From IMG/VR virus record IMGVR_UViG_3300023174_000238, positions 1 to 50,266 of that record: a DNA stretch of 50,266 nucleotides. One strand, written 5' to 3'. Of the stretch, positions 12,738 to 20,740 are shown one piece after another. Numbering within the stretch: the stretch's first letter is position 1; each line of letters begins with the position of its first letter. The translations under genes were made by a program, and so were the position numbers. The notes beneath the pieces are model-generated. The model saw only the letters and a list, made by a program, of their open reading frames with translations, did no database searches and was not told where the DNA came from. Origin of the DNA: a virus.

Positions 12738-13703
12738 TTGGCAAACATAGTATTCTTAGGTAACTTTGATGTTCCCTATAGTAGTGAAAATCATCACGTT
12801 AAAAGTCTTGAAGCACTTGGACACAATGTTCTAAAACTTCAAGAAAGAGTAATGCCTTCAGATAAAATCTATCGTAGAACAACTTGGTTTGAAGCAGACT
12901 TATTCATTTGGGTTCATACTCATGGATGGGATACTCCTGGGGATTTAGAAATGGATGAAGTTCTCAAAAGATTTGAGGCACAAGGCATTAAGACTATGAC
13001 CTATCATCTTGACCTTTGGTTTGGTCTTGACCGTCAAAAAGATTTAGAAGAAGATAACTTCTACAAAACTATTGGACACTTCTTTACAGTAGATAAACTT
13101 ATGGCTGACTGGTTTAATGAGAACACCGATGTAAAAGGTCACTTCCTTACTGCTGGAGTATTTGGTGAAGAATGCTATATAGATAAAGGATATAACAGAG
13201 ATAGTTTTGACTACGATGTAATTTTTGTTGGTAGCAAGAGATATCATCACGAATACCCCTATCGTCCACAATTAATTGATTTCTTGAGAGAAACATATGG
13301 CAATCGTTTCTTGCACGTTGGTGGCGATGGTGATACTGGAACTATCCGTGGAGAACAACTAAATACAACTTATGCCAGAAGCAAAGTTGCTATTGGCGAC
13401 ACTCTTAATCTTGGTTTTAACTATCCTTACTACACTAGCGATAGACTATTTGAGTCTACTGGTCGTGGTGGCTTTACTATCTACCCTCGCATTATGGGAC
13501 TAGAAGAATATTTTGAAGACGGTAAAGAGATTGTTTTCTATGAGCACGGTAACCTACAAGACCTAAAAGAAAAGATTGATTATTACATTATGAATAATGA
13601 CGAAAGAGAGTCAATCAGATTTGCTGGACATGAGCGTACAAAGCGTGAACACACATACAAGCACAGATGGCAAACTATCCTAGAAGAGTTAGATATTAAA
13701 TGA
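12738..13703 (+). CDS. Glycosyltransferase, CgeB-like GT-B
   Basis: 321 residues from a TTG start with AAAGGA upstream. The N-terminal Rossmann half (IVFLGNFDVPYSSENHH) and the C-terminal donor half (VIFVGSKRYHHEYPYRPQL... NLGFNYPYYTSDRLFESTGRGGF) match the CgeB/Glyco_trans_1 type. The acidic-Gly region before GGF sits at the donor-binding site. First gene of a six-gene operon whose products would build or modify a polysaccharide. The sugar is not predictable. Confidence 0.8.
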   Translation: MANIVFLGNFDVPYSSENHHVKSLEALGHNVLKLQERVMPSDKIYRRTTWFEADLFIWVHTHGWDTPGDLEMDEVLKRFEAQGIKTMTYHLDLWFGLDRQKDLEEDNFYKTIGHFFTVDKLMADWFNENTDVKGHFLTAGVFGEECYIDKGYNRDSFDYDVIFVGSKRYHHEYPYRPQLIDFLRETYGNRFLHVGGDGDTGTIRGEQLNTTYARSKVAIGDTLNLGFNYPYYTSDRLFESTGRGGFTIYPRIMGLEEYFEDGKEIVFYEHGNLQDLKEKIDYYIMNNDERESIRFAGHERTKREHTYKHRWQTILEELDIK

Positions 13704-14359
13704 AATATGTAATGTGCCTACCGTTTCGTGTAAAAGAATTTTGTGACGAGTTTATGTCTAACTGTAAGTTGGATGTTTTTGAAATTGACAACACAGAAAA
13801 TAATATTGGGGTAATGGCTAGCCATAATCTTGGTATAAAAAAGATGTATGAAGATAATGCTGATTGGCTTATTATTGCAAGTGCTGCAATTAGATTTGGA
13901 GAACGTGGTGGCTTAGACATTATCGAACACCTATCTAAAACTGATGCTCAAATTGTTGAAGGCAAGCCATTGTTTGGTTGGCACTTAATGGCTTTTAGAA
14001 AAGATGTAATTGATGCAGTTGGTGAATGGGACGAAAACTTTACACCATATGGGTACGATGATTTAGACTATGCAATTAGAATTAAAAAAGCAATTCCAAA
14101 CGTTAAGTGGGAAAAGATTGTTTTTGATGTTTCTGATACGGTTATGGGTCACAGCATTAACCTTGGTGGGGTAAGGTCTAACGACAACATACTTCACCAA
14201 TATTTTTATAACAAGTGGGGACACTATCCTGGTGGAGGAAATCCAACTGAGGAGTATTACGATACCCCATTTAACTTGCCAGATGTTGATATAAAATATT
14301 GTCCCAAAGAGGATGATTTAAATCATGTAAGCAGAATAACTGCAGGAAGGTACAAATAA
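13700..14359 (+). CDS. GT2-like glycosyltransferase
   Basis: 219 residues, coupled by an ATGA overlap. WLIIASAAIRFG lies where the DxD-bearing strand of GT-A enzymes is expected. WDENFTPYGYDDLDYAIRI near residue 115 is the characteristic acceptor/catalytic segment of GT2 enzymes. The N-terminal nucleotide-binding part is compact. Probably adds one sugar in the glycan assembly encoded by this operon. Confidence 0.7.
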   Translation: MKYVMCLPFRVKEFCDEFMSNCKLDVFEIDNTENNIGVMASHNLGIKKMYEDNADWLIIASAAIRFGERGGLDIIEHLSKTDAQIVEGKPLFGWHLMAFRKDVIDAVGEWDENFTPYGYDDLDYAIRIKKAIPNVKWEKIVFDVSDTVMGHSINLGGVRSNDNILHQYFYNKWGHYPGGGNPTEEYYDTPFNLPDVDIKYCPKEDDLNHVSRITAGRYK

Positions 14360-14360
14360 C

Positions 14361-15071
14361 ATGACTGAAATGGTAAAAGCTATTCTTAATGGAGAATGGG
14401 AAATGGTGCTACCAAAGCACAGAGCAGATAGACCAGAATGGTATACAGACAAAGGCTGGGAAAAACTTAGACTAAGGTCAATGCATGAAGGTCTTGGCAA
14501 GGGAGACGTGATGTATTACGTTGGAGCCGAAGAAGGTGAGATGGCTGCTTTGTGCCAGATGTGGGGAGCAGAGGTTGTTTTGTTTGAACCAAATCCAAAA
14601 GTCTGGTCTCATATGCCAGCAGTATGGGAAGCAAATAATCTAGACTTACCTCTTGCCTGTATTCCTGGATTTGCCTCAGACGAAATTAATGAGCTTGCTA
14701 GGGTTTATAAAAATGAGTTTCCGCCAGAAGCAAACCAAGTTATTGAAGCAGCACATGGATTCAAAGAATTGTATCTTGAAGGTGCTAACTATGGTCAAAT
14801 CACTATTGATTCTTGTGTATATGATTATGGGATTAAGCCACCTACCGCCATTACTTTAGATGTAGAAGGTAGTGAGTGGAAAGTCCTTGGTGGAGCATAC
14901 CACGTTCTTAAAAATTACAAACCAAAGATTTGGTTATCTGGACATCCAGAGTTTATGTTCCATCAGTATGGTAAGTATCTTGCAGAACTTCGTTACTGGC
15001 TTAGAGATGAATTTGGGTACGAAGAAACACTGATTGACTACCAGCACGAGGCTCACCTATACTATGAATGA
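14361..15071 (+). CDS. FkbM-family methyltransferase
   Basis: 236 residues. YYVGAEEGEMAALCQMWG is the SAM-binding glycine strand, VVLFEPNP the acidic strand end, and AITLDVEGSEWKVLGGA near residue 165 is the FkbM hallmark (IDVEGxE). The C-terminus PKIWLSGHPEF fits the family. FkbM enzymes O-methylate sugars or polyketides, so here sugar methylation of the glycan is likely. It starts one base after the previous stop. Confidence 0.85.
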   Translation: MTEMVKAILNGEWEMVLPKHRADRPEWYTDKGWEKLRLRSMHEGLGKGDVMYYVGAEEGEMAALCQMWGAEVVLFEPNPKVWSHMPAVWEANNLDLPLACIPGFASDEINELARVYKNEFPPEANQVIEAAHGFKELYLEGANYGQITIDSCVYDYGIKPPTAITLDVEGSEWKVLGGAYHVLKNYKPKIWLSGHPEFMFHQYGKYLAELRYWLRDEFGYEETLIDYQHEAHLYYE

Positions 15072-15921
15072 TATTAAAGCATATCTATTAGCCGTTGATG
15101 GCAAAAGTTTTCCAGACCATAAATGGGATTTTGGTTTTGTTAAAGAAGCATTTGACAAAAATAAAATAACTTATGAAGAAGTATCGTCACTACCTAAAAC
15201 TGATAAAGCCTTTGTGGTTATTTGTGGTTATGAAAATAGAGGACTAACTGAAGAAATATCTAAAGAACTTAGGAAGATAAATAAAGTAGTTTTATTTATT
15301 ACAGGAGATGAACGTGGTACCTTTAAAGCAAATAAAGTTTTTCATAAAAATATTGATATTTGGGTGCAGTCTCCATATCCTGGAAGACATGATGATTTTA
15401 ATAAAATGCCAATTGGTTGCCCATCACACATAAAAGACAATCTTCCAGAGTATACAATAAAAAAGAATGATGCATTCTTTTCTGGTCAGATTACTCACGA
15501 TAGACGAAAGCAACTTTCAGAAGTTATGCCAACTATTCCAAATGCACTTTTTAATCCCACACCTGGATTTACACAAGGATATGAGCCAAAAGAATACTAT
15601 AAACACATACTTGAGTCTAGGATAACTCCATGTCCAGCAGGTACTTCAACAATTGATTCATTTAGATTTTATGAATCTTTAGAAATGCTATCATTACCAG
15701 TTGGTGATATTAGAAGTTCTAGTAATGAAAAATATAATTTTTGGGATTATTGTTTTGACCAAGTTGTTCCTGTACCTAAGACTGCTAACTGGTATACTTT
15801 ACCAGAGATTATGTTAAAAGAATTACACGACTATCCTGCAAATATGCACAGGGCAGTCAGTTGGTGGATTAGGTATAAAAGAGATTTTGCGTATAAAATT
15901 ATGGAGCAATTAAATGGATAA
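15064..15921 (+). CDS. Exostosin-like (GT47-type) glycosyltransferase
   Basis: 285 residues. The start at 15064 gives an 8-bp overlap (ATGAATGA) with the FkbM gene and is preferred to 15034. Near residue 205, CPAGTSTIDSFRFYESLEM followed by LPV is the exostosin-type motif (SFRxYEaLexGxIPV) that binds the donor. The N-terminal half is a diverged Rossmann fold. Likely a retaining or inverting glycosyltransferase of the operon's glycan. Confidence 0.65.
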   Translation: MNDIKAYLLAVDGKSFPDHKWDFGFVKEAFDKNKITYEEVSSLPKTDKAFVVICGYENRGLTEEISKELRKINKVVLFITGDERGTFKANKVFHKNIDIWVQSPYPGRHDDFNKMPIGCPSHIKDNLPEYTIKKNDAFFSGQITHDRRKQLSEVMPTIPNALFNPTPGFTQGYEPKEYYKHILESRITPCPAGTSTIDSFRFYESLEMLSLPVGDIRSSSNEKYNFWDYCFDQVVPVPKTANWYTLPEIMLKELHDYPANMHRAVSWWIRYKRDFAYKIMEQLNG

Positions 15922-16687
15922 AAAAGATATCACGGTTATATTGGTTACATCAATTATTCCAAGTCACCCAGAAACACATATTGTCGAAGAAACAATTAAA
16001 AGCATTAGACATCACCTACCAAATAGTGAAATCATTCTTCAGATTGACGGTCTTAGAGAAGAACAGGCTCACCGCAAAGAACAGTATGATGAATACAAAA
16101 CAAGAATGCTTTGGAAATGTTTGCACGAATATGAAAATGTTTTACCAATTATTTTTCAAGAACATTCTCACCAAAGCACAATGATGAAACAAACAATTGA
16201 TTTAATCAACACTCCTTTGATGGTTTATATTGAGGGTGATACTCCTTTAGTGATTGATGAACCAATTGACTGGGATGCTTGTGTTGACATTATTGATTCT
16301 GGCAAGGCTAATACCGTTCGTTTTTATCACGAGGCTGTTGTTCCAGAAGCACACGACTGGCTAATGCTAGACATAGTTGGAGATTTCTTACAGACAGTTC
16401 AATGGAGTCAACGTCCGCATCTATCTAAAGTTTCTTACTATAAAGAAATAGTTTTAGCTGATATGCCAGAAAAAACTTTTATTGAAGACTATATGCATAG
16501 CGTTGCCTATGAAGAATACATTATTCCTTGGAGAAATAATAAGTCTAGAGAAGGTTGGGAAAAACATAAACTTTGGATTTATTATCCAAACAAGACAAAT
16601 AACAAACGGTCTTATCACACAGATGGTCGTCAGGGTCTAAAGAAATTTACTGATGATGATATTTCATGGGGATTGACAGAAGCATGA
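15914..16687 (+). CDS. GT-A glycosyltransferase (GT2-like)
   Basis: 257 residues, overlapping its neighbour by 8 bases. ITVILVTSIIPSHPETHIVE is the first GT-A strand with the start-of-fold Pro/Ser loop. PLMVYIEGDTPLV near residue 100 carries the DxD-like EGD metal-binding site. Fold order fits a family-2 glycosyltransferase. Sugar unknown. Confidence 0.7.
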   Translation: MDKKDITVILVTSIIPSHPETHIVEETIKSIRHHLPNSEIILQIDGLREEQAHRKEQYDEYKTRMLWKCLHEYENVLPIIFQEHSHQSTMMKQTIDLINTPLMVYIEGDTPLVIDEPIDWDACVDIIDSGKANTVRFYHEAVVPEAHDWLMLDIVGDFLQTVQWSQRPHLSKVSYYKEIVLADMPEKTFIEDYMHSVAYEEYIIPWRNNKSREGWEKHKLWIYYPNKTNNKRSYHTDGRQGLKKFTDDDISWGLTEA

Positions 16688-17718
16688 GATTAGGAATAAT
16701 TGCAAGAGCAGATAAAACTGGTCTTGGAAATCAAACAAAAGAACTGGTTGATATGTTAAAACCAGACAAGATTCTTCTTATTGACTCTTCACATTTTAAT
16801 GGCAATAAACAACATCCAGAATGGTATGAAGGATATAATGTTCAAACCACTACTGAGGGTTTTGCAACATACTCTGAAGTTGGTGAATTTTTAACTGACA
16901 TAGATGTAGTAATTAGTTGTGAAATATTTTACAGCCACAGACTTTCCAACCTGGCACATAGACGTGGAATAAAAACAATTCTACAATATAACTATGAATT
17001 TTTTGAATACTTTATTCACGAAGGAATTAGGCAGCCACACATATTACTTGGACCAAGTTTATGGAACATAGATAAAATAAGACAAGATTTTGGTAGTCAT
17101 TCTAGAATAATCCATTTGCCACCACCGACATCACCAGAAATATTTGAAGAGGCAAAAAAAATTAATCAAGCTAAGACTCACAAACGAATTCTTCATGTTG
17201 CTGGAAAGAGGGCAAACAATGATAGAAATGGTACGGATATAGTTATTGAAATGCTTAAGTATTCTAAAGCAGATTATGAATTGGTTATTACTAGTCAGAG
17301 TGATTATAATCCAAATTGTGATGACCCTAGACTTACTATAGATAGCAGTAATCCAGATGATAGGTCTGCTCTTTATTCTGGATTTGATTTTATGGTTCTA
17401 CCTCGTAAATATGGTGGGCTATGCCTTCCTATGAACGAAGCTTTGCTAAGTGGACTACCTGTTATTATGACAAATATATCACCTAATAATACCATCCTAC
17501 CTCTGGAATGGCTTGTAGAGGCTTCCTATGACCGCACAATTAACTTTAAAGGTCCAACTGATTCTTACGAGACAGACCCACAGAAATTAGCAGAACTTGT
17601 TGATAACTTTATTAACAACTATAACATTCCAGCAACTAAGCAACAGGCATATGAAATTGGTTATAGTAATTTTGCACCAGATGTATTAAAAGATAAATAT
17701 TTATCTATCATTGGGTAA
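16684..17718 (+). CDS. GT4-family glycosyltransferase (GT-B)
   Basis: 344 residues. Start at the ATG that shares ATGA with the previous stop (16684), preferred to a TTG-led extension at 16666. The N-terminus MRLGIIARADKTGLGNQTKE is the acceptor-domain glycine loop. GLCLPMNEALLSGLPVIMT near residue 240 is the E-x7-E type donor-binding motif of GT4. Last gene of the operon, ending 7 bases before a strong terminator. Confidence 0.85.
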   Translation: MRLGIIARADKTGLGNQTKELVDMLKPDKILLIDSSHFNGNKQHPEWYEGYNVQTTTEGFATYSEVGEFLTDIDVVISCEIFYSHRLSNLAHRRGIKTILQYNYEFFEYFIHEGIRQPHILLGPSLWNIDKIRQDFGSHSRIIHLPPPTSPEIFEEAKKINQAKTHKRILHVAGKRANNDRNGTDIVIEMLKYSKADYELVITSQSDYNPNCDDPRLTIDSSNPDDRSALYSGFDFMVLPRKYGGLCLPMNEALLSGLPVIMTNISPNNTILPLEWLVEASYDRTINFKGPTDSYETDPQKLAELVDNFINNYNIPATKQQAYEIGYSNFAPDVLKDKYLSIIG

Positions 17719-17724
17719 AAGAAA

Positions 17725-17750
17725 AGCCAGGATAAAAACCCTGGCTATCT
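17725..17750. terminator. Bidirectional intrinsic terminator
   Basis: AGCCAGG (17725-17731) pairs with CCTGGCT (17740-17746), followed rightward by TATCTTTTT. Leftward it is followed by TTTTCTTTTA, so it can stop both the glycan operon and the converging 17762-18025 gene. Confidence 0.85.
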
Positions 17751-17761
17751 TTTTACTCTTA

Positions 17762-18025
17762 CTACTTCTTTGGAGTAGTCTTTTTGGCTGGAGCCTTTTT
17801 AGGGGTAGCCTTTGCAAGTGCTTCCGCAACCTCTTCAACCTTTGGTGTTCTACCAAAAGCTGGGTCGTTTGGATTTACATAACGCAATCCAACAGGTAGT
17901 ACAGCAGCCACTAGAGACCATAGAAGGTCCATTGGGTCAGTTACTCCTGCTAGGTAAAGTGCTGCAGCAGCAGATAGAACTGAACGTCCATAAGATGCTA
18001 CGAGTGCCTTTAGTTGTGCATTCAT
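17762..18025 (-). CDS. Small membrane protein, holin-like
   Basis: 87 residues with two hydrophobic segments (about 15-28 and 34-50), then RYVNPNDPAFGR and a Lys/Ala/Pro tail. This layout is common in small actinophage membrane proteins that sit near lysis genes, and a holin role is possible. AAGGAG precedes its ATG. Lysin is about 3 kb away, with two other holin candidates beyond it. Confidence 0.6.
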   Translation of the reverse strand: MNAQLKALVASYGRSVLSAAAALYLAGVTDPMDLLWSLVAAVLPVGLRYVNPNDPAFGRTPKVEEVAEALAKATPKKAPAKKTTPKK

Positions 18026-18046
18026 TTTATTTCTCCTTGTTTATGC

Positions 18047-18481
18047 CTAGTTATTAGGCGTTTTGTTATTCTCTGGCAATACTTCTTTTAATTTTTTATA
18101 TGCCACAGAAATTTCTTTAATTTTATCTGCGTGTGGATTTTCTCCAATTGTAGTTCCATAAGTTTCATTCCACTTAATAATCTTGGTCATTTGCTTATCA
18201 AACTTAATTAAATTTTCTTGAACAGTCTCAATATATTCAAATGCTTTATCACGAGAATCAGAAAGAAACCTAATAAAATCATCTGATTTTTCCAGCTTTT
18301 TATTTTCTAATTCTTGAACTACCCTAGAGTATTCCGTTGCTATGATATCTTTATTAATCTGTGCCTGTATTTTATCAGCAATGGTGTTATGCAGTGTATT
18401 TCTTAGAGATAAATTTTTAAATCCTAAATACGCAATAAGTGTTGTTAGTAATACATAGATAACGATGCTAAAAATATCCAT
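18047..18481 (-). CDS. Membrane-anchored coiled-coil protein
   Basis: 144 residues: an N-terminal transmembrane segment (IFSIVIYVLLTTLIAYLGF), then about 90 residues of charged helix (LENKKLEKSD... YIETVQENLIKFDKQ) suited to a coiled coil. This single-anchor topology could serve as a spanin-like or structural membrane protein. No family recognised. Coupled to the upstream gene by TAATG. Confidence 0.6.
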   Translation of the reverse strand: MDIFSIVIYVLLTTLIAYLGFKNLSLRNTLHNTIADKIQAQINKDIIATEYSRVVQELENKKLEKSDDFIRFLSDSRDKAFEYIETVQENLIKFDKQMTKIIKWNETYGTTIGENPHADKIKEISVAYKKLKEVLPENNKTPNN

Positions 18482-18723
18482 TACTCTACAGCCCTTCTAG
18501 TTAACTGAACGATTGCACCATTATCTTCTAGTGCTTTCTTTACTCGTATCATATATTCTACAGCACTACGCTTATCTTCGTCAAGTAGTTTTATAAATTT
18601 ATATTCATCTGCTACAATTTCAATAAAGAATAATCCTTCTACATTGTGTTCATACAACTCAACTTCAAAGTTGGGTGGTGGCGTAATAGAGCGAAAGGCT
18701 CTTTTCATTTCTAATGTATACAT
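18481..18723 (-). CDS. Hypothetical protein
   Basis: An 80-residue alpha/beta protein (FEVELYEHN, LFFIEIVADE strands, then an amphipathic helix RSAVEYMIRVKKAL). No family recognised. AGGAATAAG lies before the ATG; it ends into the next gene by TAATG, and its start is 3 bases after the WhiB stop. Confidence 0.6.
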   Translation of the reverse strand: MYTLEMKRAFRSITPPPNFEVELYEHNVEGLFFIEIVADEYKFIKLLDEDKRSAVEYMIRVKKALEDNGAIVQLTRRAVE

Positions 18724-18726
18724 ATC

Positions 18727-19017
18727 TTATTCCTGTTCCATTGTTAGATTTTGCCAAGTGTTAGCCCAATCAACTTTTAATTTATGTCTATTAAATTCTC
18801 TAGATACTTTACCAGCATCCAAATAAACTCCACCCCAAACACCATATTCTTTGCTTGAGATACCTACAGCAAAACACATTTTAGCTACAGGACACATAGA
18901 ACACATTTCATCAATTGCTGGTCTTAGCTCAAGGTCTTCTTCATATTTGTCAAAGAAGAGTTGTGTGTCAAAATCTTTACACTGAGCATCGTTTTTCCAT
19001 TCATCCTTGTGAGCCAT
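18727..19017 (-). CDS. WhiB-family iron-sulfur transcription factor
   Basis: 96 residues. Four cysteines in the WhiB order (Cys13, Cys39, Cys42, Cys48; CSMCPVAKMC) bind a 4Fe-4S cluster. YGVWGGVY is the G[VI]WGG turn that contacts the principal sigma factor. WhiB proteins are almost confined to Actinobacteria and their phages, so this marks the host. A phage copy may redirect host transcription or block superinfection, as TM4 WhiBTM4 does in mycobacteria. The basic C-terminus (FNRHKLK) could touch DNA. Confidence 0.9.
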   Translation of the reverse strand: MAHKDEWKNDAQCKDFDTQLFFDKYEEDLELRPAIDEMCSMCPVAKMCFAVGISSKEYGVWGGVYLDAGKVSREFNRHKLKVDWANTWQNLTMEQE

Positions 19018-19234
19018 TCTTTACCACCAATCGTTTTGGGATATCCCAACCATTGGCTCCTGGCTCATAACGTTTCTGTACAATCCAATTGCCATTTACA
19101 AATGCACCAAGTTTATTGATGAACCCATCTGTCTTTGAATCGCTTTCAATTACTGTCCAGCCATTCCATGATAGAACTTCGTTATTCTCTACGATAGTTT
19201 CCATCTCATTAAGTGATTTAATTATCATCATCAC
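19001..19234 (-). CDS. Hypothetical protein
   Basis: 77 residues, with mixed strands and Trp-rich motifs (LSWNGWTVIE, GANGWDIPKRLVV). AAGGAG precedes a run of three ATGs, so the exact start may vary by two codons. It overlaps the deaminase gene upstream (17 bases) and WhiB downstream (17 bases). No family recognised. Confidence 0.55.
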   Translation of the reverse strand: MMMIIKSLNEMETIVENNEVLSWNGWTVIESDSKTDGFINKLGAFVNGNWIVQKRYEPGANGWDIPKRLVVKNGSQG

Positions 19235-19586
19235 TCCTTGTGTAGATTACCTTTTTGATTTGAGTCTCCTCAATAACCACGTTGCAGCGGTCACAGGGCT
19301 TGCTATATCTATCTTTGCCAAAGCGATTTACTCTAGCCACATAAAGTACAGCACCCCTTACGTTCCATCCTGCATCTCGGATAGCCTCAACTTCAGCATG
19401 AACTGAACAATGAGTTTTAATGTGCTCTGGTGAAACATTGTCGGGGTGGTTTCTGTCCTTGTTGTATCCTGTTCCTAGAACACTACCGCCCTTGACAATA
19501 ATCGCTCCGTGCTTATGCTTTGATTCTGATTTAGAAGCAAGGTATCTAGCAACAGAGAGAAAAGATTCTTCTCGCTTACTAAGTAT
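19218..19586 (-). CDS. Deoxycytidylate/cytidine deaminase with non-canonical start
   Basis: 122 residues of a clear zinc deaminase: LSKREESFLSVARYLA, then CSVHAEVEAIRDAGW (catalytic His63-x-Glu65) and KPCDRCN (Cys98, Cys101 zinc ligands). The frame has no ATG, GTG or TTG before the domain. The family start falls on ATA at 19586, in a TAATA junction where other genes here have TAATG. An ATT at 19592 lies 7 bases after GGAG and is the alternative. The protein would convert dCMP to dUMP for dTTP supply. A G-to-A change in the start codon or an assembly error would explain it. Confidence 0.75.
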   Translation of the reverse strand: MLSKREESFLSVARYLASKSESKHKHGAIIVKGGSVLGTGYNKDRNHPDNVSPEHIKTHCSVHAEVEAIRDAGWNVRGAVLYVARVNRFGKDRYSKPCDRCNVVIEETQIKKVIYTRSDDDN

Positions 19587-19936
19587 TAAAATCTGTAAAC
19601 TCCAACTTCAATATCTTTGGCATCTGCCAATTCAACAATTTCTGGCAGGGATTCTTTTGGCTTACTAAAATAAGCAAGATAGTTAATTTCATTAAGATTT
19701 TCTTTAATCCAACTGGGTGGAATCTTAACAATCTTAATTTTAATACCACGAGCCTTTAGGCTACGCTCAGTAATGTTTGAAAACTCCTGACCAAAAGAAT
19801 TAATCTGAGCAGGACCAGCAGACATGATAGTAATCATTTTATCATCTTCTGGGAGTTGTGTCAATGCTGTATGCATTGCTCTTAGGAAAATATTGTAGTC
19901 ATTAAAACTACGGCTTCCATGGATAGCCACTATCAT
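19586..19936 (-). CDS. SLOG/YspA-like Rossmann protein
   Basis: 116 residues. MIVAIHGSRSFNDY opens a Rossmann strand-loop, and ITIMSAGPAQIN is the second phosphate-loop-like turn, as in SLOG/DprA-type or YspA-like proteins that bind nucleotides or nucleotide sugars. The KIVKIPPSWI strand follows. Ligand not predictable. It lies directly before the deaminase, and some SLOG proteins handle nucleotide-derived signals, which is only suggestive. Confidence 0.5.
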   Translation of the reverse strand: MIVAIHGSRSFNDYNIFLRAMHTALTQLPEDDKMITIMSAGPAQINSFGQEFSNITERSLKARGIKIKIVKIPPSWIKENLNEINYLAYFSKPKESLPEIVELADAKDIEVGVYRF

Positions 19937-20327
19937 TTCCTTTTCCTTCCGTTAATTTTTTTACAATAAATTGAGTCTTCTCTAATTGTACAGTATTCAT
20001 AGTCATTGTGTCAACCATTTTTGTTGTTTCTTTATCAATAGTTCCATCAATTAATTTAGCTACATAAAGTGTTTGTTCGGCAATCCAGTATGCTTCATCA
20101 TCAATAACAATGACCCTGACTTCGGTTGCCTTACTATGCTGTAACGATTGAGTTTTCTTTTGAGGCTTTGGTAAAAATTCTTTTAATATTTTTTGAGAAA
20201 TAAGATTGTCAATATGTGATTGAGAATAGTTTACTTTTTTAATTGGTTTAGAAATAATTTTTGCTGAACGCCTACCGAAATAAGACATAATTAATAAAGT
20301 AATTAAAGACCCAAGAAAGTATTCCAT
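19908..20327 (-). CDS. Membrane-anchored hypothetical protein
   Basis: 139 residues: an N-terminal hydrophobic segment (MEYFLGSLITLLIMSYF), a basic linker (residues 20-65), then a conserved-looking domain (VIVIDDEAYWIAEQTLYVAKLIDG... MTMNTVQLEKTQFIVKKL). The ATG sits 6 bases after a TATAAT, giving a leaderless mRNA. No named family. The extended anchor and cytoplasmic domain suggest a membrane-tethered regulator. Confidence 0.6.
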   Translation of the reverse strand: MEYFLGSLITLLIMSYFGRRSAKIISKPIKKVNYSQSHIDNLISQKILKEFLPKPQKKTQSLQHSKATEVRVIVIDDEAYWIAEQTLYVAKLIDGTIDKETTKMVDTMTMNTVQLEKTQFIVKKLTEGKGNDSGYPWKP

Positions 20328-20333
20328 AAATAA

Positions 20334-20339
20334 ATTATA
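20334..20339 (-). promoter_or_regulatory. -10 box, leaderless geometry
   Basis: TATAAT on the minus strand, six bases before the ATG at 20327. No TG extension or clear -35. Confidence 0.6.
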
Positions 20340-20342
20340 CTA

Positions 20343-20561
20343 CTAGTAATCGTCACGCTGAGATTTATTTTCAATCAAGCGTTCACGCTCGTCAATAATC
20401 TCAAATGCAAATGATTGTAGCTTTTCTCCATCCAAACTATTAAAGTGATGCCCACAGAACATTAAGTCCCCTGCTACCCCTTTGATATGCACATATGCTT
20501 GTGCATCACAAATGTCACAACGGTCTAGTCCTGTGAGCAACCACTCTTTAATCTCTACCAA
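20343..20561 (-). CDS. DUF7455-like zinc-binding protein
   Basis: 72 residues from a TTG start directly after the previous stop. CDICDAQAYVHIKG... LMFCGHH gives the CxxC...CxHH zinc site of DUF7455-like actinobacterial proteins. Function of the family is unknown. It sits between a FmdB-like zinc ribbon and a membrane protein. Confidence 0.7.
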   Translation of the reverse strand: MVEIKEWLLTGLDRCDICDAQAYVHIKGVAGDLMFCGHHFNSLDGEKLQSFAFEIIDERERLIENKSQRDDY

Positions 20562-20738
20562 TTACTTGTCCTTGCTGTAAAAACCGTTACTATTAAATTG
20601 TATTGCCCCTACTGAGTATACACGAGTCATTGGAATTTTGCAAGTATCGCATTTATATCCTGGGTCAGTTTCCATAATGGAGCGAGTTACAGTAAAAACT
20701 GCCTCACATTGAGAACATTTATAATTGTAGCTTGGCAT
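20562..20738 (-). CDS. FmdB-family zinc ribbon protein (58 aa)
   Basis: 58 residues from the ATG at 20738. MPSYNYKCSQCE and KCDTC are the two zinc knuckles, and RVYSVGAIQFNSNGFYSKD is the standard FmdB/CxxC_CxxC_SSSS ending. These are small zinc ribbons common in bacteria and phages, sometimes called regulatory proteins, with no proven role. It fills the gap between the lysin and the DUF7455-like gene and ends exactly where that TTG start begins. Confidence 0.75.
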   Translation of the reverse strand: MPSYNYKCSQCEAVFTVTRSIMETDPGYKCDTCKIPMTRVYSVGAIQFNSNGFYSKDK

Positions 20739-20740
20739 TA

